A stretch of DNA of 64,000 nucleotides, taken from NCBI RefSeq assembly GCF_002727065.1, contig NZ_PDVP01000003.1, forward strand, positions 310,001-374,000, read 5' to 3'. Positions 47,341 through 54,892 of the stretch are shown piece by piece. The first letter of the stretch is position 1. Each line of letters starts with the position of its first letter. This stretch comes from Zhengella mangrovi. GTDB lineage: Bacteria > Pseudomonadota > Alphaproteobacteria > Rhizobiales > Rhizobiaceae. The translations under genes and the position numbers were made by a program. Below the pieces are notes generated by a model. The model was not told the origin of the DNA and ran no database searches. It saw only the letters and a program-made list of their open reading frames with translations.

Positions 47341-48519
47341 ATGTCCATTCCCAGGCTCAGGCAATACAACGGACCGGCGCTGCTGTCATACGGTTTCCGG
47401 CCGTTTTTCCTGTTCGGTTCGATTTTCGGCGGATCGGCGGTCCTGTACTGGGTGATCGTCCTTGAGGGGTGGGCAGACCTCGGAACGGCCTTCAGCCCGG
47501 TCGACTGGCACATCCACGAAATGCTCTACGGCTTCCTGCCCGCCGTCGTGACCGGCTTCCTCCTGACCGCGGTGCCGAACTGGACCGGCCGCCTGCCCGT
47601 CCAGGGAACGGGACTGGGCCTCCTTGCCGCTCTCTGGCTGGCCGGGCGCGGCGCCATCGCCATGTCGGGCTGGACGGGTCCGCTGCTGGCCGGCGCCGTC
47701 GATCTCTCGTTTCTCGCCGCGGTGATGGGCGTGATCGCCATCGAGATCGTCTCCGGGCGGAACTGGCGCAACCTGAAAGTCCTGCTGCCGCTGGCGCTGC
47801 TTTTTGCCGGCAATGCCGCCTTTCACGCCGAGGTCTACCTGACGGGCACGAGTGACATGTCGCGCCGCATCGGCATGGCGGCCGCCATCCTGCTGATCAT
47901 GATCATCGGCGGCCGGATCATTCCGAGCTTCACCCGAAACTGGCTGGTGCGCGAGAACCCGGGGCGCCTGCCGGCCGCCTTCGGAACGGCCGACAAGCTG
48001 GTCCTGGCCGTCAGCGTGGCGGCGCTGGGCGGATGGATCGCCCTGCCAGACAGCACCGCGTCCGGTGTCCTGCTGGTCGCAGCCGGCATGGCCAATTTCG
48101 TCCGGCAGGCGCGCTGGACAGGCGAACGGACGGCGCGCGAACCGCTCGTCCTCGTGCTGCACCTCGCCTATCTCTTCATCCCGCTCGGTTTCGTACTGTG
48201 CGGCGCTGCGGCGCTCGCGCCCGGTCTCGTCGGGCCTGCCGCCGGCATGCACGCGTTCGGCGCCGGGGCGGTGGGCGCCATGGTCCTGGCGGTCATGATG
48301 CGCGCCACGCTCGGGCACACCGGGCAGGCCCTGGCAATGAGCCCGGCCTCACGCCTGGTCTTCGCCTTGCTGGTGGCCGGCGTCGGGCTCCGCATCCTTG
48401 CCGCGCTGGGCCTCGCCGGGTTTGGCTGGGCCATCGCCGCATCGGGCCTGTTCTGGAGCCTGGCATTCCTGGGCTTCGCCGCGATTTACGGAAAGGCGCT
48501 CCTGTCGCGCCGCGCCTGA
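47341..48519 (+). CDS. nnrS: NnrS family heme/copper membrane protein
   Basis: NnrS proteins are 12-span membrane proteins with heme and copper that relieve nitrosative stress; the chemistry is not settled. The 392-residue product has the family N-terminus (ALLSYGFRPFFLFGS), conserved histidines in DWHIHEMLYG, and a GGRIIPSFTRNWL motif near mid-protein, with membrane spans throughout. ATG at 47341 is preceded by AGGAGG. It is divergent from nnrR across a shared NnrR-type box and ends 11 bases from a convergent crotonase gene. Confidence 0.92.
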   Translation: MSIPRLRQYNGPALLSYGFRPFFLFGSIFGGSAVLYWVIVLEGWADLGTAFSPVDWHIHEMLYGFLPAVVTGFLLTAVPNWTGRLPVQGTGLGLLAALWLAGRGAIAMSGWTGPLLAGAVDLSFLAAVMGVIAIEIVSGRNWRNLKVLLPLALLFAGNAAFHAEVYLTGTSDMSRRIGMAAAILLIMIIGGRIIPSFTRNWLVRENPGRLPAAFGTADKLVLAVSVAALGGWIALPDSTASGVLLVAAGMANFVRQARWTGERTAREPLVLVLHLAYLFIPLGFVLCGAAALAPGLVGPAAGMHAFGAGAVGAMVLAVMMRATLGHTGQALAMSPASRLVFALLVAGVGLRILAALGLAGFGWAIAASGLFWSLAFLGFAAIYGKALLSRRA

Positions 48520-48530
48520 CCGGCCCGCCC

Positions 48531-49310
48531 TCAGCGGCCGGTCCAGTTCGGCCGCCGTTTCTCCAGGAAGGCCCGCGACCCCTCGACCGCATCGTTGCTT
48601 TGCAGCATCTCCCGATAGGCCGGATAATCACCGGCAAACGCAGCCGCCAGCGAAGGCGCCTCCAGTCCGCGCGCGATCATCTGCTTCGTCGCCTTTGTGG
48701 CGAGCGGCGCACATTCGACGATCTGTGCGGCCAGCTTGCGTGCGTCCTGCAGAACATCGGCTCCCGCCGGCACGACCGCGTTCACCAGGCCGTGGCCTTG
48801 CGCCTTCGCGGCATCGAAAAGCTGGCCGGTCAAGGCAATCTCCATTGCCAGTTTGGCCGGCAGGCTGCGCGCCAGTCGATGAAGCCCGCCGGCCGCGACG
48901 AGGCCGACCCGGGGTTCGGGAAGACCGAAACGGGCATGCGGCACCGTCAGCGCGAGATCGCAGGCCAGGACGATCTCCAGCCCGCCGCCGATACAATCGC
49001 CGTTGATCGCCGCGATGACCGGCTTTTCCAGGTCGAACCGTTCGCACAGGCCGGCAAAGCCGGTCGCCGGCATCCGGTCGCCGCCCGAGGCCAGCCGCGC
49101 CTTCAGGTCCGACCCCACGCAGAAGGCGCGATCGCCGGAGCCCGTGATGATCGCCACCCGCAGCCGGTCGTCAGCCGCGAAGGCGTCGAAAATCCCGGCC
49201 AGCCTGCGATGGGCCGATGGATCGAGCGCGTTGCGCACCGCCGGGCGATTGATCGTCACTTCCATGATCCCGTCGCCGGTATCGAACGTGATCTCGCCGT
49301 CCGTCTCCAT
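48531..49310 (-). CDS. enoyl-CoA hydratase/isomerase (crotonase) family enzyme
   Basis: The 259-residue crotonase has oxyanion-hole segments FCVGSDLK (63-70) and CIGGGLEIVLACD (106-118), and Glu residues at the two catalytic positions (Glu112 and Glu132 of GLPEPRVG). Hydration or isomerisation of an enoyl-CoA is expected; the substrate is not predictable. It is the last gene of a four-gene operon with CaiB-type, MaoC and ketopantoate-reductase-like genes; its start overlaps the CoA-transferase stop. Confidence 0.85.
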   Translation of the reverse strand: METDGEITFDTGDGIMEVTINRPAVRNALDPSAHRRLAGIFDAFAADDRLRVAIITGSGDRAFCVGSDLKARLASGGDRMPATGFAGLCERFDLEKPVIAAINGDCIGGGLEIVLACDLALTVPHARFGLPEPRVGLVAAGGLHRLARSLPAKLAMEIALTGQLFDAAKAQGHGLVNAVVPAGADVLQDARKLAAQIVECAPLATKATKQMIARGLEAPSLAAAFAGDYPAYREMLQSNDAVEGSRAFLEKRRPNWTGR

Positions 49311-50575
49311 CACACCGGCGCCTTTCGCGCATCGTCACCCGCATCCGGCCCGGTCTCCGAGAACAGCACGCCGTCGGCCGTCATTTGCTCGATCTCCCGG
49401 TCCGAAAAGCCCAGTTCGCCCGCGATGGCCGCGTTGTGCTGGCCGAGCAGCGGCGCCGCCATGCGCGGCGTGGTGTCGCTATCGGAAAACCGGAATGGCA
49501 GATTGGGAAGTTTCACGCGGCCGAGGATCGGGTGGTCCTGCTCGATGATCATGTTGCGCGCGATGATCTGCGGATCGTGGACGACCTCGCCGATATTCTG
49601 GACCAGCGCGCCCGGGACGCCGGCATCGTCGAGCGCAGCGAGGCAGTCCCCCGACGAGCGTGACGCCGTCCAGGCCTTCACCAGCGCCAGCGCGGCCTCC
49701 CGGTTGTCGTTCCGGTTCTGCTGGCCATGGAAACGGGTATCGGCGGCAAGCGCCTCGCCGCCGATAAGGCGCGCCAGCCTTGTCCAGGCATCGTCGACCT
49801 GTGCGGCAATGACGAGGTGCCGGCCGTCCTTCGCCGTGAAGACGCCGTAGACGGTCGATTCCGGCTGGTCGCTGCCGGTCTGCCGCGGCAGCACCGCGCC
49901 GTCCGAGAACAGGTATTGCTGGACGGCGTAGTCGTGCATCGAGACCACGCAATCGTAGAGCGCCAGATCGATATGCTGGCCCTTGCCCGTGTTCGCCCGC
50001 CCCAGCAGGGCCGCGCAGATCGCGGCAACACCGTGCATACCGGTATACATGTCGGCCAGCGGCATGCGCAGAAGCGGCGGCGCTTCGCCGGGAAAGCCGA
50101 GTTGGGCCATGGCGCCGGACTTGGCCTCCGCGATCAGGCCGAAACCCGGCCGCGCGCTGTCCGGCCCGGTGTGGCCATAGGCCGAGACCGAGCAGTAGAC
50201 CAGCCTGCCGTTTTCCTGCGCCAGGTCGTCATAGCCGAGACCCAGCTTGGTCAGCGCCCCTGGCCGGTAGTTCTCCACGAACACGTCGGCCGAGCGCACG
50301 AGCCGCTTCATCAGGTCCAGCCCCCGCGGATCCTTGATGTTGATGCAGAGCCCGCGCTTGCCCATGTTCTGCTGCAGGAAATAGGCGGATTGCCCGTCCT
50401 TGAAATAGGGGTGCTGCCGCCCGGCATCGCCGGTTTCCGGGCGTTCCACCTTGATGACGTCGGCCCCCATCGCCGCCAGGCAGCGCGACATGTGCGGACC
50501 GGCCAGGAAATGCGAATAGTCGATCACGCGGATGCCGGACAGCGGCAGCGGCTGGCCGTTCGGGGTGGATGTCAC
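49310..50575 (-). CDS. CaiB/BaiF (class III) CoA-transferase
   Basis: The 421-residue enzyme moves CoA between carboxylic acids. Class III features are present: GIRVIDYSHFLAGPHMSRCLAAMGADVIKVE at the N-terminus (split over residues 14-44), catalytic Asp175 in MPLADMYTGMHG, and a C-terminal FRFSDSDTTP region. The start is a GTG (50573-50575) with GGGAG 7 bases upstream, overlapping the MaoC stop as GTGA. It should activate the acid substrate of the operon. Confidence 0.88.
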   Translation of the reverse strand: MTSTPNGQPLPLSGIRVIDYSHFLAGPHMSRCLAAMGADVIKVERPETGDAGRQHPYFKDGQSAYFLQQNMGKRGLCINIKDPRGLDLMKRLVRSADVFVENYRPGALTKLGLGYDDLAQENGRLVYCSVSAYGHTGPDSARPGFGLIAEAKSGAMAQLGFPGEAPPLLRMPLADMYTGMHGVAAICAALLGRANTGKGQHIDLALYDCVVSMHDYAVQQYLFSDGAVLPRQTGSDQPESTVYGVFTAKDGRHLVIAAQVDDAWTRLARLIGGEALAADTRFHGQQNRNDNREAALALVKAWTASRSSGDCLAALDDAGVPGALVQNIGEVVHDPQIIARNMIIEQDHPILGRVKLPNLPFRFSDSDTTPRMAAPLLGQHNAAIAGELGFSDREIEQMTADGVLFSETGPDAGDDARKAPV

Positions 50576-51042
50576 AGCACGTCTCCCGTCTGGAATTCCG
50601 GGCGCCGCAGGATCATCAGCTTGTGCTCGCCCTTCTGAACGACCTCGCCGTCCTGGTTGATGAGTTCCGATGGCAGGACGACGATGCCCCAACCGGGTTT
50701 GCGCACCCGGCGCATCGACCCGACCCGGTACCGGACGTGCAGGCGATCGCCCGCCCGGATGGGCTTGACGAAATCCCAGGTCCAGCCGAGCGAGGCGCCG
50801 GGCGGAAACCGCAGCGTCCCCTGTGTCTTCAGGCCGTCCGCAATCGACAGGCCGAACAGGCCGTGCGCGACGATCCCGCCGAAATGCGAGCGTCTGGCGA
50901 AATCCTCGTCGACATGCACCGGCGTATGGTCGCCGGCCAGGTCGGCATAGGCGCGGATCATCTCCTTGGTGACGGTCACTTCGGGCGTCGTGCCCTCCAC
51001 ACCGATCGTGACGTCATCGAAGTAGAGCTCTTGGGTGGTCAT
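50572..51042 (-). CDS. MaoC-like (R)-specific hydratase
   Basis: The 156-residue hot-dog-fold protein has the hydratase-2 motif: YADLAGDHTPVHVDEDFA (catalytic Asp and His, about residues 32-49) and FGGIVAHGLFGLSIADGL. It probably hydrates an enoyl-CoA with R stereochemistry, for example of the mesaconyl-CoA type. GCAGGAGG precedes the ATG (51040-51042). It lies between the ketopantoate-reductase-like fusion and the CoA-transferase in one operon. Confidence 0.85.
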   Translation of the reverse strand: MTTQELYFDDVTIGVEGTTPEVTVTKEMIRAYADLAGDHTPVHVDEDFARRSHFGGIVAHGLFGLSIADGLKTQGTLRFPPGASLGWTWDFVKPIRAGDRLHVRYRVGSMRRVRKPGWGIVVLPSELINQDGEVVQKGEHKLMILRRPEFQTGDVL

Positions 51043-51062
51043 CGGCAAATCCTCCTGCGGCG

Positions 51063-52403
51063 TCATTTTCGCGGGTCGAGACGCAGCGCGCTTTCCACGC
51101 GCCTGGCGTCGGCGGGGAGCAGTTCCAGCACGATGCCGTCCGGCAGGACGAGCCAGTGCTCCCCCCGCGGATCGCTGTCCACGCCGAAGGCACGCGCGGC
51201 CCGGATCGCCGCCCCCGGATCGATCACCGCCATGCCCAGGTGGTTGAGCGTGCCCGCCGGCGCGGCGTGACCGGGCCTGGAGACCAGCTGGACGCCGCCG
51301 AGCGTCCATGCCTGGTCCGGCGAGGCTTCATCGCCATGGACCATCGTGACGGTCATCCCCAGCACCTCGCGGAAGAAGCGCAGGTGCCAGGAAACATCCG
51401 ACACGTTCAGCGCGGCATGCTCCAAGTAGGCCCGCGAAGCCCCGCCCTGCGCCGGGTCCTGCGCGTCTTGCGGCCGCTTCGGATCGAGGCCACGTTCGAT
51501 GCCCTTGACCATCGCCACCAGCGTTTCGTTCACCGGTGTGGGCACACCAGCCCTCGCCCCGGCCCGGACGACCGAGCCGTTGATGAAGTCCACTTCGGTG
51601 ACCGACCCTTTCTCGAGGCTTTGCAGCATGGACGCCTTGAACCCGAACGGCAGCCCTGCGGAGGCCTTTTCCCAGGCGCGCCGGGGATCGTCCGACGACA
51701 GCGTGATGCCGAGTGCGCGGGCAACCTCGATGGCCTCGCGGACGGCGGCCAGGGCGGTCGCCTCGACTTCCGGCACGTCGTAGAGATTGCCGTAGTCGAG
51801 GCCGGTGATCGCGGATGCCGCCCCTGTCGCAACGTTGACGAGAAGCTTGTCCCAGACGGTGGCCATGATGTCGTCGCTGGCGATGGCCTGGAGACCCGCG
51901 GCCTCGAAACAGCGCACGATGGCGTGAATGCGCTCCGTTGCCGGGCCGCTGACTTCGCCGATGACCGTTTCCTTGCCGGCGGCTCCGGCGATCACCCGCC
52001 CCTTGCCTGCCATCTGGCCGCCGACATAGGTCTTGCCGATGATGACCCGGTCCGGCCCGGCGACCGACGAAAGGATGTCTTCCTGGCCAAGCCCGTTCTG
52101 AAGCGTCAGGACGGCAGTCCGGGGGCCAAGCAGGTTCCGGGCCGAACGGATGGCCGCCTCGGTATCCTTCGATTTGACCAGCACGATCACCAGGTCGACC
52201 GGTTCGATCCCCCTCGGGGTCGGGGCAGCGGCAACCGGTACGCGCACCTCGACGCCATCGCGCACAAGCAGCAGGCCTTCCGTGTTGATCACGTCGCAGA
52301 ACCCGGCATTGCGGTTGATCAGCACGACGTCATTGCCGGCCTGGGCGAGATATCCTCCGATCGCCGACCCCAGCGAGCCGGCGCCGAGCACACAAATCCG
52401 CAC
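51063..52403 (-). CDS. ketopantoate-reductase-like dehydrogenase fused to a VOC domain
   Basis: The 446-residue protein has two parts. Residues 1 to about 305 form an ApbA/PanE-type NAD(P) dehydrogenase: RICVLGAGSLGSAIGGYLA nucleotide loop, LVIVLVKSKDTEAA, and TVWDKLLVNVATGAASAITG with the catalytic Lys. Residues about 325-446 form a vicinal-oxygen-chelate (glyoxalase-like) domain (YLEHAALNVSDVSWHLRFF, LNHLGMAVID, IVLELLP). The GTG at 52401-52403 is 8 bases after GGAGG and begins directly at the nucleotide-binding strand. It is the first gene of the operon and divergent from a LysR gene. It is unlikely to be the pantothenate enzyme, given its neighbours; a 2-oxo or 2-hydroxy acid substrate is inferred. 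Confidence 0.82.
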   Translation of the reverse strand: MRICVLGAGSLGSAIGGYLAQAGNDVVLINRNAGFCDVINTEGLLLVRDGVEVRVPVAAAPTPRGIEPVDLVIVLVKSKDTEAAIRSARNLLGPRTAVLTLQNGLGQEDILSSVAGPDRVIIGKTYVGGQMAGKGRVIAGAAGKETVIGEVSGPATERIHAIVRCFEAAGLQAIASDDIMATVWDKLLVNVATGAASAITGLDYGNLYDVPEVEATALAAVREAIEVARALGITLSSDDPRRAWEKASAGLPFGFKASMLQSLEKGSVTEVDFINGSVVRAGARAGVPTPVNETLVAMVKGIERGLDPKRPQDAQDPAQGGASRAYLEHAALNVSDVSWHLRFFREVLGMTVTMVHGDEASPDQAWTLGGVQLVSRPGHAAPAGTLNHLGMAVIDPGAAIRAARAFGVDSDPRGEHWLVLPDGIVLELLPADARRVESALRLDPRK

Positions 52404-52474
52404 GTCCTCATCCTCCCGAAGCCAACGGCCTGTCTTCGGATGAGACGCTATTGACGGCACCGAAATATGTCTAT

Positions 52475-52500
52475 CCAATGCTATCAATAATTACTATTGG
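52475..52500. promoter_or_regulatory. LysR-type operator between the CoA operon and its divergent regulator
   Basis: Imperfect inverted repeat CCAAT-N16-ATTGG in a short AT-rich stretch (52465-52512) between the divergent genes. It is the likely binding site of the adjacent LysR regulator, from position and symmetry only. Confidence 0.4.
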
Positions 52501-52511
52501 CTTTCTCAATA

Positions 52512-53444
52512 ATGTCCGACCTGTCCCGCATGCTCGACGTGCGCTCCCTGCTGCTGTTCGAGGCCATATTCGCTGAAGGATCGGTTTCCCGGGCGGCCGG
52601 AAAGCTTGGCCTCAGCCAGCCGACGGTTTCCATCGGCCTTGCAAGGCTGCGGGAGCATTTCGGCGACGAGCTCTTCGTGCGCGCAGCGGGAGGCGTGGTC
52701 GCGACGCCCCTGGCCGAACAGGTGATCTGGCCGGTCCGGGATGCCCTGCGCGCCATCGAGGACGTGTCCGGGCTGCGGTCCACCTTTGATCCGGCAACGG
52801 CGCAGCGGACCTTCAGGATCGCCATGACGGATGCGAGCCATATCGCCCTCATGCCGAAAATCTATGGCCAGGTTCACCAGGTCGCGCCCGGCATTCGCCT
52901 GGAGGCGACCGGCATTGACCAGACCCTCGCCGGCCGCTTGCAGTCGGGCGAGGCGGACCTGGCGATCGGCCTGGTCCAGGGCCTCGAGACAGGCTTCTAC
53001 CAGCAGGCGCTCTATGCGCAGGACTGGATCTGCCTGACCGGGGATACGCATCACCTCGGGTCCCAGCCGATGACGCTCGACGATTACCAGGCCGGCGAGC
53101 ATGTCGCGATCAAGGGAGGCACGGGTCAGGGCCTCCTCGACAGGACCATCGCTTCGGGCGGGATTCGCCGGGCGGTGAAACTCCGGCTGCCCGGTTTCCT
53201 CGGGCTTTCGGCGATCCTCAACAGCACCGGGCTGATTGCCACGCTGCCGCGCCATATCGGCGAAACGCTGGCGGAGGCCTCCGGACTGCGGGTGCACGAA
53301 TGCCCGTTTGAAATCGAGGGCTTCATGGTCCGCCAGCACTGGCATGCCCGCTTTCACGACGACCCGGCCAACCGATGGATCAGAAATGTCTGCACCACCC
53401 TCTTTTCCGGCCGTGGCGGCCGGCCGCCCGGACCGCGGGACTGA
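52512..53444 (+). CDS. LysR-family regulator (NodD/LeuO-like branch)
   Basis: The 310-residue regulator has an N-terminal helix-turn-helix (EGSVSRAAGKLGLSQPTVSI, about residues 26-45) and a substrate-binding effector domain from about 90. The N-terminal DVRSLLLFEAIFAEGSVSRAA and the early effector motif FRIAMTDASHIALMPKI resemble the NodD/NahR-like branch. ATG at 52512 is taken; a TTG five codons upstream or an ATG at 52530 is possible, and no strong ribosome site decides. Control of the divergent CaiB/MaoC/crotonase operon is inferred. Confidence 0.82.
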   Translation: MSDLSRMLDVRSLLLFEAIFAEGSVSRAAGKLGLSQPTVSIGLARLREHFGDELFVRAAGGVVATPLAEQVIWPVRDALRAIEDVSGLRSTFDPATAQRTFRIAMTDASHIALMPKIYGQVHQVAPGIRLEATGIDQTLAGRLQSGEADLAIGLVQGLETGFYQQALYAQDWICLTGDTHHLGSQPMTLDDYQAGEHVAIKGGTGQGLLDRTIASGGIRRAVKLRLPGFLGLSAILNSTGLIATLPRHIGETLAEASGLRVHECPFEIEGFMVRQHWHARFHDDPANRWIRNVCTTLFSGRGGRPPGPRD

Positions 53445-53478
53445 CCGCGAAAGCGATCCCCCCATCGGCATCGTCATC

Positions 53479-53567
53479 AACTGCGCCCGCAGTTCATGCT
53501 TGAGCACCTTGCCGGCCTGCGACAGCGGCAGGGCATCGACGAGGCTGAACGACCGGAACGAAGCCAT
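53479..53567 (-). pseudogene. C-terminal remnant of an acyl-CoA synthetase
   Basis: Minus-strand translation gives SFSLVDALPLSQAGKVLK followed by HELRAQL. This is the C-terminal catalytic-lysine motif of AMP-forming acyl-CoA ligases (LPxxxxGKVLKxxLR). No ligase body is found on either side and no gene contains it in a normal context; the frame simply continues into the antisense of the LysR gene. It is best read as the leftover end of a deleted ligase, next to a thiolase and a hydratase/dehydrogenase that would belong to the same type of pathway. Confidence 0.65.
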
Positions 53568-53671
53568 TGACATCGCGACCGCCGGGATAGATGCCCTGCC
53601 CCGCATGGCGGTTTTCGATGTGGCATGACACTATCGATGCGCCGCAAGGCGTTCCAGGGAGGAAGGAATAG

Positions 53672-54880
53672 ATGACCGAGACTGCCTATATCTACGATGC
53701 CATCCGCACGCCGCGCTCGAAGGGCAAGGCGGACGGAAGCCTGCACGAAGTCAAGCCGATCCGGCTTGTCACCACCCTGCTGAACGAGATGCAGGCCCGC
53801 CACGACCTCGATACCAGCCGCGTCGACGACGTCATGCTCGGCTGCGTGGCGCCCGTGATGGAGCAGGGCTCGGTCCTGCCGAAGATCGCGCTGCAGATGG
53901 CTGGCTGGGATGTCTCGGTGCCCGGCGCCCAGGTCAACCGGTTCTGCGCCTCTGGGCTCGACACGTTCAACACCGCCGCCGCCAAGGTGGCCTCCGGCTG
54001 GGAGGACGTCGTCTGTGCCGGCGGCTACGAGAGCATGTCGCGCATTCCCATGGGCGCCGATGGCGGCCCGATGGCGGAAGACCCGGAAACCGCGCTCAAG
54101 ACGGGTTTCGTGCCCCAGGGCATTGGCGCCGACCTGATCGCCACCATGGAAGGCTGGAGCCGCGACGACGTCGATGCCTTCGCGGTGTCGAGCCAGAAGA
54201 AAGCGGCGCACGCACGCGATTCCGGCTGGTTCGACCGCTCGGTCGTCCCCGTGCGCGACGACAACGGCCTGGCGATCCTCGAGCGGGACGACTTCATCAA
54301 GCCCGACACCGACATGCAGAAGCTGGGCGCCCTCAAGGCTTCCTTCGCTGCGCACGGCGCCATGGGTTTCGACGCGGTGGCACTGGCCCGTTACCCGGAA
54401 GTGGAACGCATCGACCATGTTCACACGCCGGGCAATTCGTCCGGAATTGTCGATGGCGCATCGCTGATCCTGCTCGGCAACGAACAGGCCGGCAAGGACC
54501 TCGGGCTGGAACCGCGCGGCCGCGTCGTCTCCATCGCCCTCACAGCGACCGACCCGACGATCATGCTGCTCGGTCCCGGACCCGCGTCGAGGAAGGCGCT
54601 GGCCAAGGCCGGCCTGACGATCGACGACATCGACCTCGTGGAGATCAACGAGGCCTTTGCCAGCGTGGCCTTGCGCCTCCAGCGCGATCTCGACGTGCCG
54701 GACGAGAAGCTCAACGTGGTCGGCGGCGCCATCGCCATGGGCCATCCGCTGGGCGCGACCGGGGGCTGCCTGGTGTCGACCATGCTGGATGAACTGGAAC
54801 GGCGCAGGCTGAAGCGGGCGCTGATCTGCATGTGCGTCGGTGGCGGCATGGGCATCGCCTCCATCATCGAGCGCGTGTGA
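53672..54880 (+). CDS. acetyl-CoA C-acyltransferase (thiolase)
   Basis: The 402-residue thiolase has nucleophile Cys92 ([12 protein letters not shown]), the His of [15 protein letters not shown] and the second Cys of CMCVGGGMG. It would cleave a 3-oxoacyl-CoA to acetyl-CoA plus a shortened acyl-CoA. The ATG is 10 bases after GGGAGGAAGG. It is followed 12 bases later by the bifunctional hydratase/dehydrogenase, the usual beta-oxidation pair (order thiolase first). Confidence 0.92.
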   Translation: MTETAYIYDAIRTPRSKGKADGSLHEVKPIRLVTTLLNEMQARHDLDTSRVDDVMLGCVAPVMEQGSVLPKIALQMAGWDVSVPGAQVNRFCASGLDTFNTAAAKVASGWEDVVCAGGYESMSRIPMGADGGPMAEDPETALKTGFVPQGIGADLIATMEGWSRDDVDAFAVSSQKKAAHARDSGWFDRSVVPVRDDNGLAILERDDFIKPDTDMQKLGALKASFAAHGAMGFDAVALARYPEVERIDHVHTPGNSSGIVDGASLILLGNEQAGKDLGLEPRGRVVSIALTATDPTIMLLGPGPASRKALAKAGLTIDDIDLVEINEAFASVALRLQRDLDVPDEKLNVVGGAIAMGHPLGATGGCLVSTMLDELERRRLKRALICMCVGGGMGIASIIERV

Positions 54881-54892
54881 GGAGGACGCACC

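Noticed and set aside
51063-52403. Assignment of the dehydrogenase as the pantothenate biosynthesis enzyme panE
   Set aside because: It is fused to a VOC domain and sits in a CoA-transferase/hydratase operon under a LysR regulator, so a catabolic role is more likely.
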